A DNA stretch of 64,000 nt from Streptosporangium lutulentum (GTDB lineage Bacteria; Actinomycetota; Actinomycetes; Streptosporangiales; Streptosporangiaceae). The notes under the pieces were generated by a model. That model had not been told where the DNA came from, made no database searches, and saw only the letters and a list, made by a program, of their open reading frames with translations. The stretch spans positions 372,001 to 436,000 of the forward strand of contig NZ_JAUSQU010000001.1 in assembly GCF_030811455.1 (NCBI RefSeq), read 5' to 3'. Positions 51,945 to 59,960 of this stretch are shown piece by piece (position 1 is the first letter of the stretch; each line of letters opens with the position of its first letter). The position numbers and the translations under genes are program-made.

Positions 51945-52082
51945 CAGAGAGCCGAATCCGGCGTGGTGGGCGAGGTGGCAGATGAGGATCCGGAGCCGAA
52001 GCGGTCTCGGTCCGGAGATCGGCCGCGGGGCACGCACGACGAGTGGTGAGCGACCAGTGAAATTTCAAGGAGCGTGAGGAAA

Positions 52083-52769
52083 GTGTTCGGACGTCGCCGT
52101 CGCGAGGAGTCCCCGGCCGTGGCCGAGGAGGTCGAGCAGGCCGAGGAGGTCGAGGAGACCCCGACCCGCGAGTCGGGGCCGTGGGATTCGGAGGAGCAGT
52201 ACTCCGAGCGGGAGCGGGTCGATCTCGGCGGCATGCGCCTGCCGGTCGACCCGGGGTTCGAGGTGCAGCTCAATCTGGCGGGCGACCAGATCGTCGGCGC
52301 GGTCGTCCTGTTCAACGAGAGCGCCCTGCAGGTGCACGCGTTCGCGGCGCCGAAGCGGAGCGGCATCTGGGACGAGGTCAGGGGCGAGCTCGCCGAGGGC
52401 GTGAAGAGCGCCGGAGGCACGACGGAGGAGAGGGAGGGGCCGTTCGGGATCGAGCTGGCCGCCCAGGTTCCCGCTGACGGGGGAGCCCCCCAGCCGGTCC
52501 GCTACCTCGGTGTCGACGGCCCGCGCTGGTTCCTGCGCGCGGTGATCAGCGGGCGGGCCGCGGTGGACGCGGAGATCGCCGCGACCCTGGAGGGGGTCGT
52601 CCGCGACATCGTCGTGGTCCGCGGCGACGAGCCGATGGCGCCCAAGGAGGCGATCGAGCTCAGGCTTCCGCCGGAGGCCAGGAGCGCGATGGAGCAGCAG
52701 GAAGCCGGTGGGGACGTGCCCGATCTCAATCCTTTCGAGCGCGGCCCGGAGATCGCTGAGATTCGCTGA
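52083..52769 (+). CDS. DUF3710 protein
   Basis: A 228-aa soluble protein with a basic start (VFGRRRREE), an acidic stretch (~10-40) and a conserved domain (LGGMRLPVDPGFEVQLNLAGDQIVGAVVLFNESALQVHAFAAPKRSGIWDEVRGELAEGV). It is the DUF3710 family, found next to dut in most actinobacteria (Rv2696c-like), with no known activity. The GTG at 52083 is preferred: an AAGGAG site is about ten bases before it, and another GTG 9 bp upstream is too close to that site. Confidence 0.9.
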   Translation: MFGRRRREESPAVAEEVEQAEEVEETPTRESGPWDSEEQYSERERVDLGGMRLPVDPGFEVQLNLAGDQIVGAVVLFNESALQVHAFAAPKRSGIWDEVRGELAEGVKSAGGTTEEREGPFGIELAAQVPADGGAPQPVRYLGVDGPRWFLRAVISGRAAVDAEIAATLEGVVRDIVVVRGDEPMAPKEAIELRLPPEARSAMEQQEAGGDVPDLNPFERGPEIAEIR

Positions 52770-52817
52770 CGTAGGGGATCGCGTACGCTGATTCAACTCG
52801 TATGTGAAGGAGCGGTC

Positions 52818-53210
52818 GTGGGTTCTCAGGAACCGCATAAACAAGGCGGATTTCGAGGTTTCTTCCGGCGGCTGGCGACCAGCCAGGCCGAGCTGGAGGC
52901 CGACGAACTCCAGCAGGACCTTGATCGTCACGGTGCCACGCCCATCGTCTCGTGTGGTGGGCGTCGCCGGTTCTGTGTCACCGGCACACTCCGGACCGTG
53001 ACCCTGCGGCCTCGCGGGGGTGCGCCGGCCCTGGAGGCGGAACTCTACGACGGCTCGGACGTGATCGATCTGATCTGGCTGGGCCGTAGGAAAATCGCCG
53101 GAATCGAACCAGGCCGGATGGTGCTGGCCGAAGGGCTCGTCAGCATGCAGGATGGGCGCAAGGTGATGTTCAACCCCAGATACGAGCTCCGTCCGGCTGG
53201 CGGTGCGTGA
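52818..53210 (+). CDS. OB-fold nucleic-acid-binding protein
   Basis: A 130-aa protein. A short basic N-terminus (FRGFFRRLATSQAELEAD) leads into an OB-fold domain (CVTGTLRTVTLRPRGGAPALEAELYDGSDVIDLIWLGRRKIAGIEPGRMVLAEGLV) of the tRNA_anti-like type. It matches the Rv2694c-like proteins that follow DUF3710 in actinobacteria. Probably binds RNA or single-stranded DNA. GAAGGAGCGG precedes the GTG start. The next gene starts 21 bp later, so they share a transcript. Confidence 0.9.
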   Translation: MGSQEPHKQGGFRGFFRRLATSQAELEADELQQDLDRHGATPIVSCGGRRRFCVTGTLRTVTLRPRGGAPALEAELYDGSDVIDLIWLGRRKIAGIEPGRMVLAEGLVSMQDGRKVMFNPRYELRPAGGA

Positions 53211-53231
53211 GCGATCGACGATCACGGAGCG

Positions 53232-53906
53232 GTGAGCGAGAAGATGACCACCTCCCATGAGGCCGCCGTGCACGACACGGTAGAGGCCGTGATTCGCGGT
53301 CAGCTCGTCAAGGCCTTCGGCGGAGTGCGAGGCACCATCGAGGCGGCCGTGCCCACCATCACCTTCACCGGGATGTGGATCGGCACCTCGGACCTGAAGA
53401 TGTCCCTGATCGTCAGCATCGCGGCCGCGGTGGTGCTGCTGGCGGTACGGCTGGTGCAGCGTTCGACGCCGCAGTTTGTGATCAACAGCTTGATCGGCAT
53501 CGGCATCGGAGCGTTCTTCGCCTCCCGCACCGGTGCCGCGGAAGACGTCTTCCTGCCGGGCATCATCTACAACGCGGCCTACTCCGTGGCCATGCTGCTC
53601 TCGATCGTCGTCCGGTGGCCGGTGGTGGGCTTCCTGATCGGATCCGTCACCGGTGACCCGACGGCCTGGCGCAGAGACCCGGCCGTCGTGAAACTGTGCG
53701 TCAAGCTCACCTGGCTGCTCATGATCCCGTGCGTGATCCGGGTGGCCGTGCAGCTCCCGGTCTACCTGATCGGCAGGGACGAGGCGGTCGCGGAGCTGGG
53801 CATCCTCAAGATCGCGATGGGCTGGCCGCTCCAGGTCGCGGCCCTCGCCGCCATGGTGTGGCTGCTGACCAGGAACAAGACCCCGGTCCAGGCCGCCACC
53901 TCCTGA
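53232..53906 (+). CDS. DUF3159 membrane protein
   Basis: A 224-aa protein with six membrane segments, among them IVSIAAAVVLLAVRLVQ, INSLIGIGIGAFFASR and VAMLLSIVVRWPVVGFLIG. The VRGTIEAAVPTITFTG start and the FVINSLIGIGIGAFFA core are typical of DUF3159 (Rv2693c-like). The role is unknown; its constant place beside TrkA and KimA-like genes hints at ion or membrane homeostasis. The GTG at 53232 is used. Confidence 0.9.
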   Translation: MSEKMTTSHEAAVHDTVEAVIRGQLVKAFGGVRGTIEAAVPTITFTGMWIGTSDLKMSLIVSIAAAVVLLAVRLVQRSTPQFVINSLIGIGIGAFFASRTGAAEDVFLPGIIYNAAYSVAMLLSIVVRWPVVGFLIGSVTGDPTAWRRDPAVVKLCVKLTWLLMIPCVIRVAVQLPVYLIGRDEAVAELGILKIAMGWPLQVAALAAMVWLLTRNKTPVQAATS

Positions 53907-53913
53907 AAGTGAG

Positions 53914-53942
53914 GGTCCGGTACGGCGTCGCCGTACCGGACC
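53914..53942. terminator. Bidirectional terminator
   Basis: GGTCCGGTACGGC pairs perfectly with GCCGTACCGGACC around GTC, between the convergent DUF3159 and TrkA genes. Confidence 0.85.
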
Positions 53943-53982
53943 TCCCTCATCGTGGCCCCGTGCCGTTCGGCCCGGGTCTCGC

Positions 53983-54654
53983 TCAGTGCGGCGCCCGGTG
54001 GGGGGACAGAAGCTCCGCCAGCTCCTCCTCGACCTCCTGGCTGGCGACGAACATCAGCTCGTCCCCGGCCTCCAGCGGGTCGTCGGCGGTGGGCACCAGC
54101 ACCCGGCCCTCGCGGAGGATCGCGACCAGGGCGGTGTCGTCCGGCCACGGCACCGAGCCCGCGCGCTGCCCGACGACCGGCGCGTCCTCGGGCAGGGTGA
54201 GCTCGACCAGGTTGGCCTGGCCCTGACGGAAGGTCATCAGGCGGACCAGATCGCCGACGCTCACCGCCTCCTCGACCAGCGCGCTCAGCAGGCGCGGGGT
54301 GGAGACGGCCACGTCGACGCCCCACGACTCGTTGAACAGCCACTCGTTCTTGGGGTGGTTGATCCGGGCGACCACCCGCGGCACACCGTACTCGGTCTTG
54401 GCCAGCAACGAGACGACGAGGTTGACCTTGTCGTCACCGCTGGCGGCGACGACCACGTGGCAGTCGGCCAGGCCGGCCTCGTCCAGCGAGGAGATCTCGC
54501 AGGCGTCGGCGAGCAGCCACTCCGCCCGCGGCACAGTGTCGATCTTGATGGCCTTGGGGTCGATGTCGATGAGCAGGACCTCGTGGCCGTTCTCCAGGAG
54601 CTCGGCCGCGATCGATCGGCCGACCGCCCCGGCACCCGCGATGGTGACGCGCAT
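53983..54654 (-). CDS. ceoC: TrkA/RCK potassium-uptake regulator (second of pair)
   Basis: A 223-aa RCK protein. The N-terminal Rossmann domain starts MRVTIAGAGAVGRSIA and continues LLIDIDPKAI, which binds NAD(H) or ATP/ADP. The C-terminal RCK_C domain (~140-215; LVELTLPEDAPVVGQRAG, GRVLVPTADDPLEAGDEL) is the usual site for regulatory ligands such as c-di-AMP. It corresponds to CeoC (Rv2692) in mycobacteria. Its ATG overlaps the stop of the upstream TrkA gene by 1 bp. Confidence 0.9.
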   Translation of the reverse strand: MRVTIAGAGAVGRSIAAELLENGHEVLLIDIDPKAIKIDTVPRAEWLLADACEISSLDEAGLADCHVVVAASGDDKVNLVVSLLAKTEYGVPRVVARINHPKNEWLFNESWGVDVAVSTPRLLSALVEEAVSVGDLVRLMTFRQGQANLVELTLPEDAPVVGQRAGSVPWPDDTALVAILREGRVLVPTADDPLEAGDELMFVASQEVEEELAELLSPHRAPH

Positions 54655-55319
54655 CAGTGCTCCTCCTCCGGTGCCGCGGACAGCACCTTGTTGATGCGGT
54701 CCATGTCACTTCCGACCGCCATGACGTGCAGGATGTCACCCTCCTGCACCACGGAGTCGTTCTTGGGAAGCAGGGTCTCGCCCATCCGGTTGATGAACGC
54801 CAGACGGGTGCCGGCGGCCTCCTCCAGGTCCTTGGCCGTCGTGCCGACCCAGCCGTGGTGGCAGGCCACCTCGGCCAGCACCACGGCCCCGGTGGGGTCG
54901 CGCCACAGCGGCTCGGCGCCCTCGGGAAGGACGCGACGCAGGATCTGGTCGGCGGTCCAGCGGACGGTGGCCACCGTGGGGATGCCCAGCCGCTGGTAGA
55001 CCTCGGCGCGGCGGGAGTCGTAGATCCTGGCCACCACGTTGTCCACGCCGAACGTCTCGCGGGCGACCCGGGCGGAGATGATGTTCGAGTTGTCGCCGCT
55101 GCTCACCGCCACGTAGGCGCCCGCGGACTCGATGCCGGCCTCTTCCAGGACGTCCTTGTCGAAGCCGATCCCGGTCACCCGGCGGCCCCTGAAACCGGCC
55201 CTCAGACGGCGAAACGCCTGTGGGTCGCGGTCAATGATCGCAACCGAGTGGCCGCTGTCCTCGAGGATGTGCGCCAGGGTCGAACCCACTCGGCCACATC
55301 CCATGATCACGATATGCAT
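54654..55319 (-). CDS. ceoB: TrkA/RCK potassium-uptake regulator (first of pair)
   Basis: A 221-aa RCK protein starting MHIVIMGCGRVGSTLA, with a Rossmann domain (GHSVAIIDRDPQAF; YVAVSSGDNSNI) and a C-terminal RCK_C domain (LAFINRMGETLLPKNDSVVQEGDILHVMAVG). It corresponds to CeoB (Rv2691) and probably forms a mixed ring with the next protein to gate potassium uptake. It is divergent from the KimA-like permease gene over 115 bp, suggesting shared control. No Trk/Ktr channel gene is adjacent, so the permease is the natural partner. Confidence 0.9.
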   Translation of the reverse strand: MHIVIMGCGRVGSTLAHILEDSGHSVAIIDRDPQAFRRLRAGFRGRRVTGIGFDKDVLEEAGIESAGAYVAVSSGDNSNIISARVARETFGVDNVVARIYDSRRAEVYQRLGIPTVATVRWTADQILRRVLPEGAEPLWRDPTGAVVLAEVACHHGWVGTTAKDLEEAAGTRLAFINRMGETLLPKNDSVVQEGDILHVMAVGSDMDRINKVLSAAPEEEH

Positions 55320-55434
55320 GCTCCCCCGCCGGTCGGGTTGAGGCGGATCTTGGTCTGATGTATTTAGTCAGTATGGCCCGCTCCGGGAGTGCCGCGTCAG
55401 CGGGGTTAAGCGATGGGGACTAGCATCTGCATAC

Positions 55435-57477
55435 GTGTCGAAGGTGACGGACCTTGTCAAACGCCTTTTCATAGGGCAGGCGCTGCGCAGCACGCAGTTG
55501 CACGAGCAATTACTCCCCAAACGGATCGCGCTGCCGGTTTTCGCGAGTGATGCCCTTTCCTCGGTGGCCTATGCCCCGCAGGAGATCCTTGTCATCCTTT
55601 CGCTCGCCGGGGTTTCGTTCTACAACTTCAGCCCCTGGGTCGCCGCCGCCGTCGTTGTGGTGATGCTCACGGTCGTGGCGTCCTACCGCCAGAACGTGCA
55701 CGCCTATCCCAGCGGCGGAGGCGACTACGAGGTCGCCACCGTCAACCTCGGTCAGAACGCCGGTCTGACCGTCGCCAGCGCGCTCATGGTCGACTACATC
55801 CTCACCGTCGCGGTGTCGGTGGCCAACGGCGTCGACTACGTGGGCGCCACGATCCCCTACGTCGCCGAGCACAAACCGCTGGTCGCGATCGCGATCGTCG
55901 TCCTGCTGACGGTGGTGAACCTGCGGGGCATCCGGGAGTCCGGCGCGGCCTTCGCCATCCCCACCTACGCCTTCATGGCCGCGGTCATCGGCCTGATCCT
56001 CTGGGGGGCCTTCCGGCTGCTCGTCCTGGGCCAGGAACTGCACGCGCCCACCGCCGGCTACGAGATCGTCACCGAGCAGAGCGACCTCACCTCGTTCGCG
56101 GCGGCCTTCCTCATCCTGCGCGCCTTCTCCTCCGGCTGCGCCGCGCTCACCGGCGTCGAGGCGATCAGCAACGGTGTGCCGGCCTTCCGCAAGCCCAAGA
56201 GCAAGAACGCCGCGACCACGCTGCTGATGATGGGCCTGGTCGCGGTGACGATGTTCATCGGCATCATCGCGCTCGCCCTGGCCTCCGGCGTCAAGGTCGC
56301 CGACCCCACCGTCGCCTACCGCGACGTGCTCATCAACGGTGTGCCCGCCGGCCCCGACTACTACCAGCAGCCGATCATCGCCCAGATCGCCGACGCGGTC
56401 TTCGGCAGCGGCTCGGTCTTCTTCTTTGTCATCGCCGCGGTCACCGCGCTGATCCTCTTCCTCGCCGCGAACACCGCCTTCAACGGCTTCCCCGTCCTCG
56501 GCTCGATCCTCGCCCAGGACCGTTTCCTGCCCCGGCAGCTGCACACCCGGGGCGACCGGCTGGCCTTCTCCAACGGCATCGTCATCCTGGCCGCCGGAGC
56601 CTGCCTGCTGCTGTGGGGTTTCAACGCCGACGTCAGCCGCCTGCTCAACCTCTACATCGTCGGCGTCTTCGTGTCGTTCACGCTGAGTCAGACCGGCATG
56701 GTCCGGCACTGGACCCGGCTCCTGAGAACCGAGAACGACTCGAAGATCCGGCACCAGATGCACCGCTCGCGGACCATCAACTTCTTCGGCGGTGTCATGA
56801 CCGCGGTGGTGCTGGTGGTCGTGCTGGTCACCAAGTTCACCCATGGGGCGTGGATCGTCTGCGTGGCCATGCCGGTGCTGTTCCTGATGATGAAGGGCAT
56901 CCACCGCCACTACGAGAACGTGGCCGCCGAGCTCGCCGTCGCCGAGGACATCCAGGTGGACGAGACGATGCTGCCGGCGCGCAACCACGCCATCGTCCTG
57001 GTCTCCAAGATTCACAAGCCGACCCTGCGCGCCCTCGCCTACGCCCGCGCCACCCGGCCGTCCAAGCTGGAGGCGATCACCGTGGGCGTGGAGGGCGAGG
57101 ATGCCAAGGCGCTTCGCGAGGAGTGGGAGCGGCGCGGGATCCCGGTGCCGCTCAAGATGCTCGACTCGCCCTACCGCGAGATCACCCGGCCGGTCCTGGA
57201 GTACGTCAAGTCGCTGCGCCGCCGATCGCCCCGGGACGTGGTCAGCGTCTACATCCCCGAGTACGTCGTCGGACACTGGTGGGAGCACCTTCTGCACAAC
57301 CAGAGCGCGCTGCGGCTGAAGGGCCGCCTGCTCTTCCAGCCCGGTGTGATGGTCATCAGCGTGCCCTGGCAGCTCCACTCCTCCGACCGGCTGAAGGGCC
57401 GTCCCGAGCCCTTCGCCCCCGGCGCCGTCCGCCGCCCCTGGCAGGAAGTGGCCCGGGACGAGGACGCCAAGACATAG
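55435..57477 (+). CDS. KimA-like APC-family potassium/proton symporter
   Basis: A 680-aa protein with about 12 membrane helices and a C-terminal cytoplasmic domain (~490-660). It shares with Bacillus KimA (YdaO) the segments SSVAYAPQEILVILSLAG, AYPSGGGDYEV, VDYILTVAVSVANG, AFSSGCAALTGVEAISNGVPAF, ANTAFNGFPVL, RGDRLAFSNGI and LSQTGMVRHW. KimA imports potassium with protons. The older annotation 'amino acid permease' is less likely. In Bacillus c-di-AMP controls KimA; here two RCK proteins encoded divergently are the likely regulators. GTG at 55435. No riboswitch-like structure is evident upstream. Confidence 0.85.
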   Translation: MSKVTDLVKRLFIGQALRSTQLHEQLLPKRIALPVFASDALSSVAYAPQEILVILSLAGVSFYNFSPWVAAAVVVVMLTVVASYRQNVHAYPSGGGDYEVATVNLGQNAGLTVASALMVDYILTVAVSVANGVDYVGATIPYVAEHKPLVAIAIVVLLTVVNLRGIRESGAAFAIPTYAFMAAVIGLILWGAFRLLVLGQELHAPTAGYEIVTEQSDLTSFAAAFLILRAFSSGCAALTGVEAISNGVPAFRKPKSKNAATTLLMMGLVAVTMFIGIIALALASGVKVADPTVAYRDVLINGVPAGPDYYQQPIIAQIADAVFGSGSVFFFVIAAVTALILFLAANTAFNGFPVLGSILAQDRFLPRQLHTRGDRLAFSNGIVILAAGACLLLWGFNADVSRLLNLYIVGVFVSFTLSQTGMVRHWTRLLRTENDSKIRHQMHRSRTINFFGGVMTAVVLVVVLVTKFTHGAWIVCVAMPVLFLMMKGIHRHYENVAAELAVAEDIQVDETMLPARNHAIVLVSKIHKPTLRALAYARATRPSKLEAITVGVEGEDAKALREEWERRGIPVPLKMLDSPYREITRPVLEYVKSLRRRSPRDVVSVYIPEYVVGHWWEHLLHNQSALRLKGRLLFQPGVMVISVPWQLHSSDRLKGRPEPFAPGAVRRPWQEVARDEDAKT

Positions 57478-57550
57478 CCTTCGTATGCACTACCTTCATA
57501 TGCACTCCTGACCGCAAGGAGGCTTGACAGACGAACCTCGGGGGCACGCC

Positions 57551-58798
57551 ATGGCGATAGAACTGACAGTGGGACCGGTTGCGCACGGTGGCTGGTGCGT
57601 CGCTCGCCATGACGGCCGGGTGGTCTTCGTACGGCACGCGCTCCCCGGCGAGCGGGTCCTGGCCGAGATCACCGAGGAGACCGCCCGGTTCCTGCGGGCC
57701 GACGCCGTCGAGATCCTCGAACCCTCCGCCGACCGGGTGACCCCGCCGTGCCCGTTCGCCGGGGCCGGCCGCTGCGGCGGATGCGACTGGCAGCACGCCT
57801 CCCTGGACGCCCAGCGCCGCATGAAGGCCGACGTGGTCGCCGAGCAGCTCAAGCGCCTGGCGGGCATCGACTGGAAGGGAACCGTCGAGGAGGTCCCCGG
57901 CGCCCCCGACGGCCTCGGCTGGCGCACCCGGGTCCAGTTCGCCGTCGGCCGTGACGGGGTCCCCGGCCTGCGCCGGCACCGCTCCCACGACATCGAGCCG
58001 ATCGACGCCTGCCTGATCGCCCACGCGGAGGTGGAGAACGTCGGCGCCGAGGTCATGAACTGGCGCCACGCCTCCTCGGTCGAGGTCATCGCCTCCTCGG
58101 GCGGGGACCAGGCCGTCGTGGTCGCCCCCAAGCCCCGCCGTACGGTGGCCGTGCCCGATCTCGACACGAGCGTGGCCGTCTTCGTCGACGAGGGCAAGGG
58201 CCGCACCCGCGTCGTCCACGGCCGCAACCACCTCACCGAGCACGTCGGCGGCCGTGACTTCCAGGTGACCGGCAGCGGTTTCTGGCAGGTCCACCCCGGC
58301 GCCGCCGCCACGCTGCTGGACACGGTCATGGAGTTCGCCGACCCGAAGCCCGGGGAGTGGGCCCTCGACCTCTACTGCGGCGTCGGCCTGTTCGCCGCCG
58401 GCCTGGCCGAGGCGGTCGGCCCCGAGGGCGCCGTGTTCGGCGTCGAGTCCGAGTCCGTCGCCGTCCGCGACGCCGAACGCAACCTCCGCGACCTCCCCCA
58501 GGCGCGCTTCGCCCGGGGCCGGGTCGAGAACGCCCTCGACCACTTCGACATCGAACGCGCCGACCTGGTCGTCGTCGACCCGCCCCGCGCCGGGCTCGGC
58601 CGCGAGGTCGTCGAGCGCCTCGCCACCCTTGAGGCCGGCCGGATCGTCTACGTCTCCTGCGACCCGGCCACCCTCGCCCGCGACCTCGCCTGGTTCGGCG
58701 AGAGGGGTTACCGGCTCGCCGAGCTGCGTGCCTTCGACGCCTTCCCGATGACCCACCACGTCGAATGCGTGTCGCACCTGGTCAAAGAGTCGATCTAG
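57551..58798 (+). CDS. TRAM-domain RNA (uracil-C5) methyltransferase
   Basis: A ~415-aa RlmCD/TrmA-like enzyme (Rv2689c-like). The N-terminal TRAM domain (IELTVGPVAHGGWCVARHDGR) binds RNA. A [4Fe-4S] Cys set follows (CPFAGAGRCGGCDWQ plus DACLI). The methyltransferase has the SAM motif WALDLYCGVGLFAAGL, DPPRAGLG and the catalytic Cys in VYVSCDPATLARDL. It should methylate a uridine in rRNA or tRNA. I prefer the ATG at 57551; a TTG at 57524 sits only one base after the AGGAGG site, too close to use. Confidence 0.92.
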   Translation: MAIELTVGPVAHGGWCVARHDGRVVFVRHALPGERVLAEITEETARFLRADAVEILEPSADRVTPPCPFAGAGRCGGCDWQHASLDAQRRMKADVVAEQLKRLAGIDWKGTVEEVPGAPDGLGWRTRVQFAVGRDGVPGLRRHRSHDIEPIDACLIAHAEVENVGAEVMNWRHASSVEVIASSGGDQAVVVAPKPRRTVAVPDLDTSVAVFVDEGKGRTRVVHGRNHLTEHVGGRDFQVTGSGFWQVHPGAAATLLDTVMEFADPKPGEWALDLYCGVGLFAAGLAEAVGPEGAVFGVESESVAVRDAERNLRDLPQARFARGRVENALDHFDIERADLVVVDPPRAGLGREVVERLATLEAGRIVYVSCDPATLARDLAWFGERGYRLAELRAFDAFPMTHHVECVSHLVKESI

Positions 58799-58871
58799 GC
58801 TCTGACCAGCAGGAACGCAACACATGGTGTTTCATCAAGCCCCAGCGTCACCCAGGGCAAACCAAGATCGC

Positions 58872-58900
58872 TGCGCATAATCTGCGCATGAGATGCGCAC
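58872..58900 (+). repeat. Three 11-bp-spaced TGCGCAT repeats
   Basis: TGCGCAT at 58872 and 58883 and TGCGCAC at 58894 are each 11 bp apart, one helical turn. TGCGCA is self-complementary, so each unit is also a dyad. It lies between the methyltransferase gene and the GntR fragment; it is possibly an old regulator-binding site. Confidence 0.6.
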
Positions 58901-58903
58901 GAT

Positions 58904-58948
58904 CATGGCGACGCCCCGCAGCCGGTCCGGTCGCGGGGCGTCGCCATG
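58904..58948. terminator. Perfect 16-bp hairpin
   Basis: CATGGCGACGCCCCGC pairs fully with GCGGGGCGTCGCCATG around a 13-base loop, about 105 bp past the methyltransferase stop. The rest of 58799-59328 contains only repeats and a GntR fragment. Confidence 0.7.
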
Positions 58949-58990
58949 CCGAGCGTCATTTGGTCGGCTGGCGACAGCCTGGATCGTGAG

Positions 58991-59047
58991 GACCCAGCCC
59001 TCCTCCTGCAGGAGCCTCACAGCCTGTCTGACGGTCTCACGGGCACT
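58991..59047 (-). pseudogene. GntR-type helix-turn-helix fragment
   Basis: The minus strand reads SARETVRQAVRLLQEEGWV, the recognition-helix core of GntR regulators. Upstream and downstream the frame decays with no start, wing or ligand domain. It is a remnant of a GntR gene. Confidence 0.6.
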
Positions 59048-59328
59048 CCATGGGCTTGAACCATATGGGCCTCGCTGGGGACCGTCTGCATCGAACCAGG
59101 CCAGGCCGCGTGACCGACTGCTACTGGGAGCGCACGACGGGCTCGGGAGACGCCATCGCGAACGACTTCGTGAGCGACGCACCCCGTGGGGTGACTGCGA
59201 CCCTAGTGAAGGGTGAGAACTTCAGGAGTGCGGGATGCGCGACTGACCGAGACATGTGAAAAGCCCCTGTTTTTCCCAATCTGAGGTATCCCGCCTCGTC
59301 TCTCGAAAAGGGGGCGTCATCACATGTG

Positions 59329-59960
59329 TCATGCAATGACACCGCTGCGCGCGGCGAGACCACGCAGCTCCGGCGCTGTACGCCCGGACACCAGCAGACC
59401 GGAGATGAGGGACTTCACCGCCGGACGTGCATGCGTCTCCTCAGGGGCATGGTGCTCGGCAGTCAGAAGCGCACGCACGCATTCGTCGCGGCGCCCCAAC
59501 TGAGCGAACGCCGCGGCGATGTCGGTGTAATACCGGGATCGGCGTTCCACGCTGGGAAGTTTCTGGGGTGCGATCGCGCGGGCGGCGCTCAGGGCGGCTG
59601 CCGGATCGCCGGCCGAGTTCTCGGCCGAGATGAGATGCAGTTGCACAGTGACCGGGCTGAAACCCCCGCCGTGGTCGCGCAGCATGGTCCCGCCGAGCTC
59701 GACGGCGATCGCCGCGGCCTCGTCGGTGAGCTGTCGCATTCCTTTACGGTCGCCGCCTCGGGCCGCGGTGTAGGCCGCGGACTGGATCAGTAGGCCGCGC
59801 TCGGCGGCGCCGGCCCGCCCGGCATCGCGCAAGCTCGGTTCATCAGCGGCGGCCAACGCGATCGACATCGCCTGATCGTTCCATCCCGCTTTCCTGGCCA
59901 GTACAGCGAGGTTCCGCGCGGCCTCGGCCACCGTGAGCACATCGCCGCCGGCCGCGGCTA
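59329..59960 (-). pseudogene. 3' half of an XRE/TPR regulator gene cut by insertions
   Basis: About 209 codons of helical repeat sequence (EAARNLAVLARKAGW, RSRYYTDIAAAFAQLG) matching the TPR-like C-terminal half of actinomycete XRE regulators. A GTG in this fragment gives a 203-aa frame, but there is no DNA-binding domain. It begins at the TA (59959-59960) that borders the IS630 element. Joined to the fragment at 62573-63320 it continues in frame: ...RARQL, then AAAGGDVLTVAEAARN. The whole gene would encode about 458 aa. The final ~20 residues look intact. Confidence 0.85.

Noticed and set aside
51760..53273. Long minus-strand frames across the dut-DUF3710-OB-fold region
   Set aside because: They mirror conserved plus-strand genes and have no recognisable domains.
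55320..55434. Possible c-di-AMP (ydaO-type) riboswitch before the KimA-like gene
   Set aside because: The gap is only 115 bp and shows no recognisable conserved core; the divergent RCK genes offer a simpler control route.
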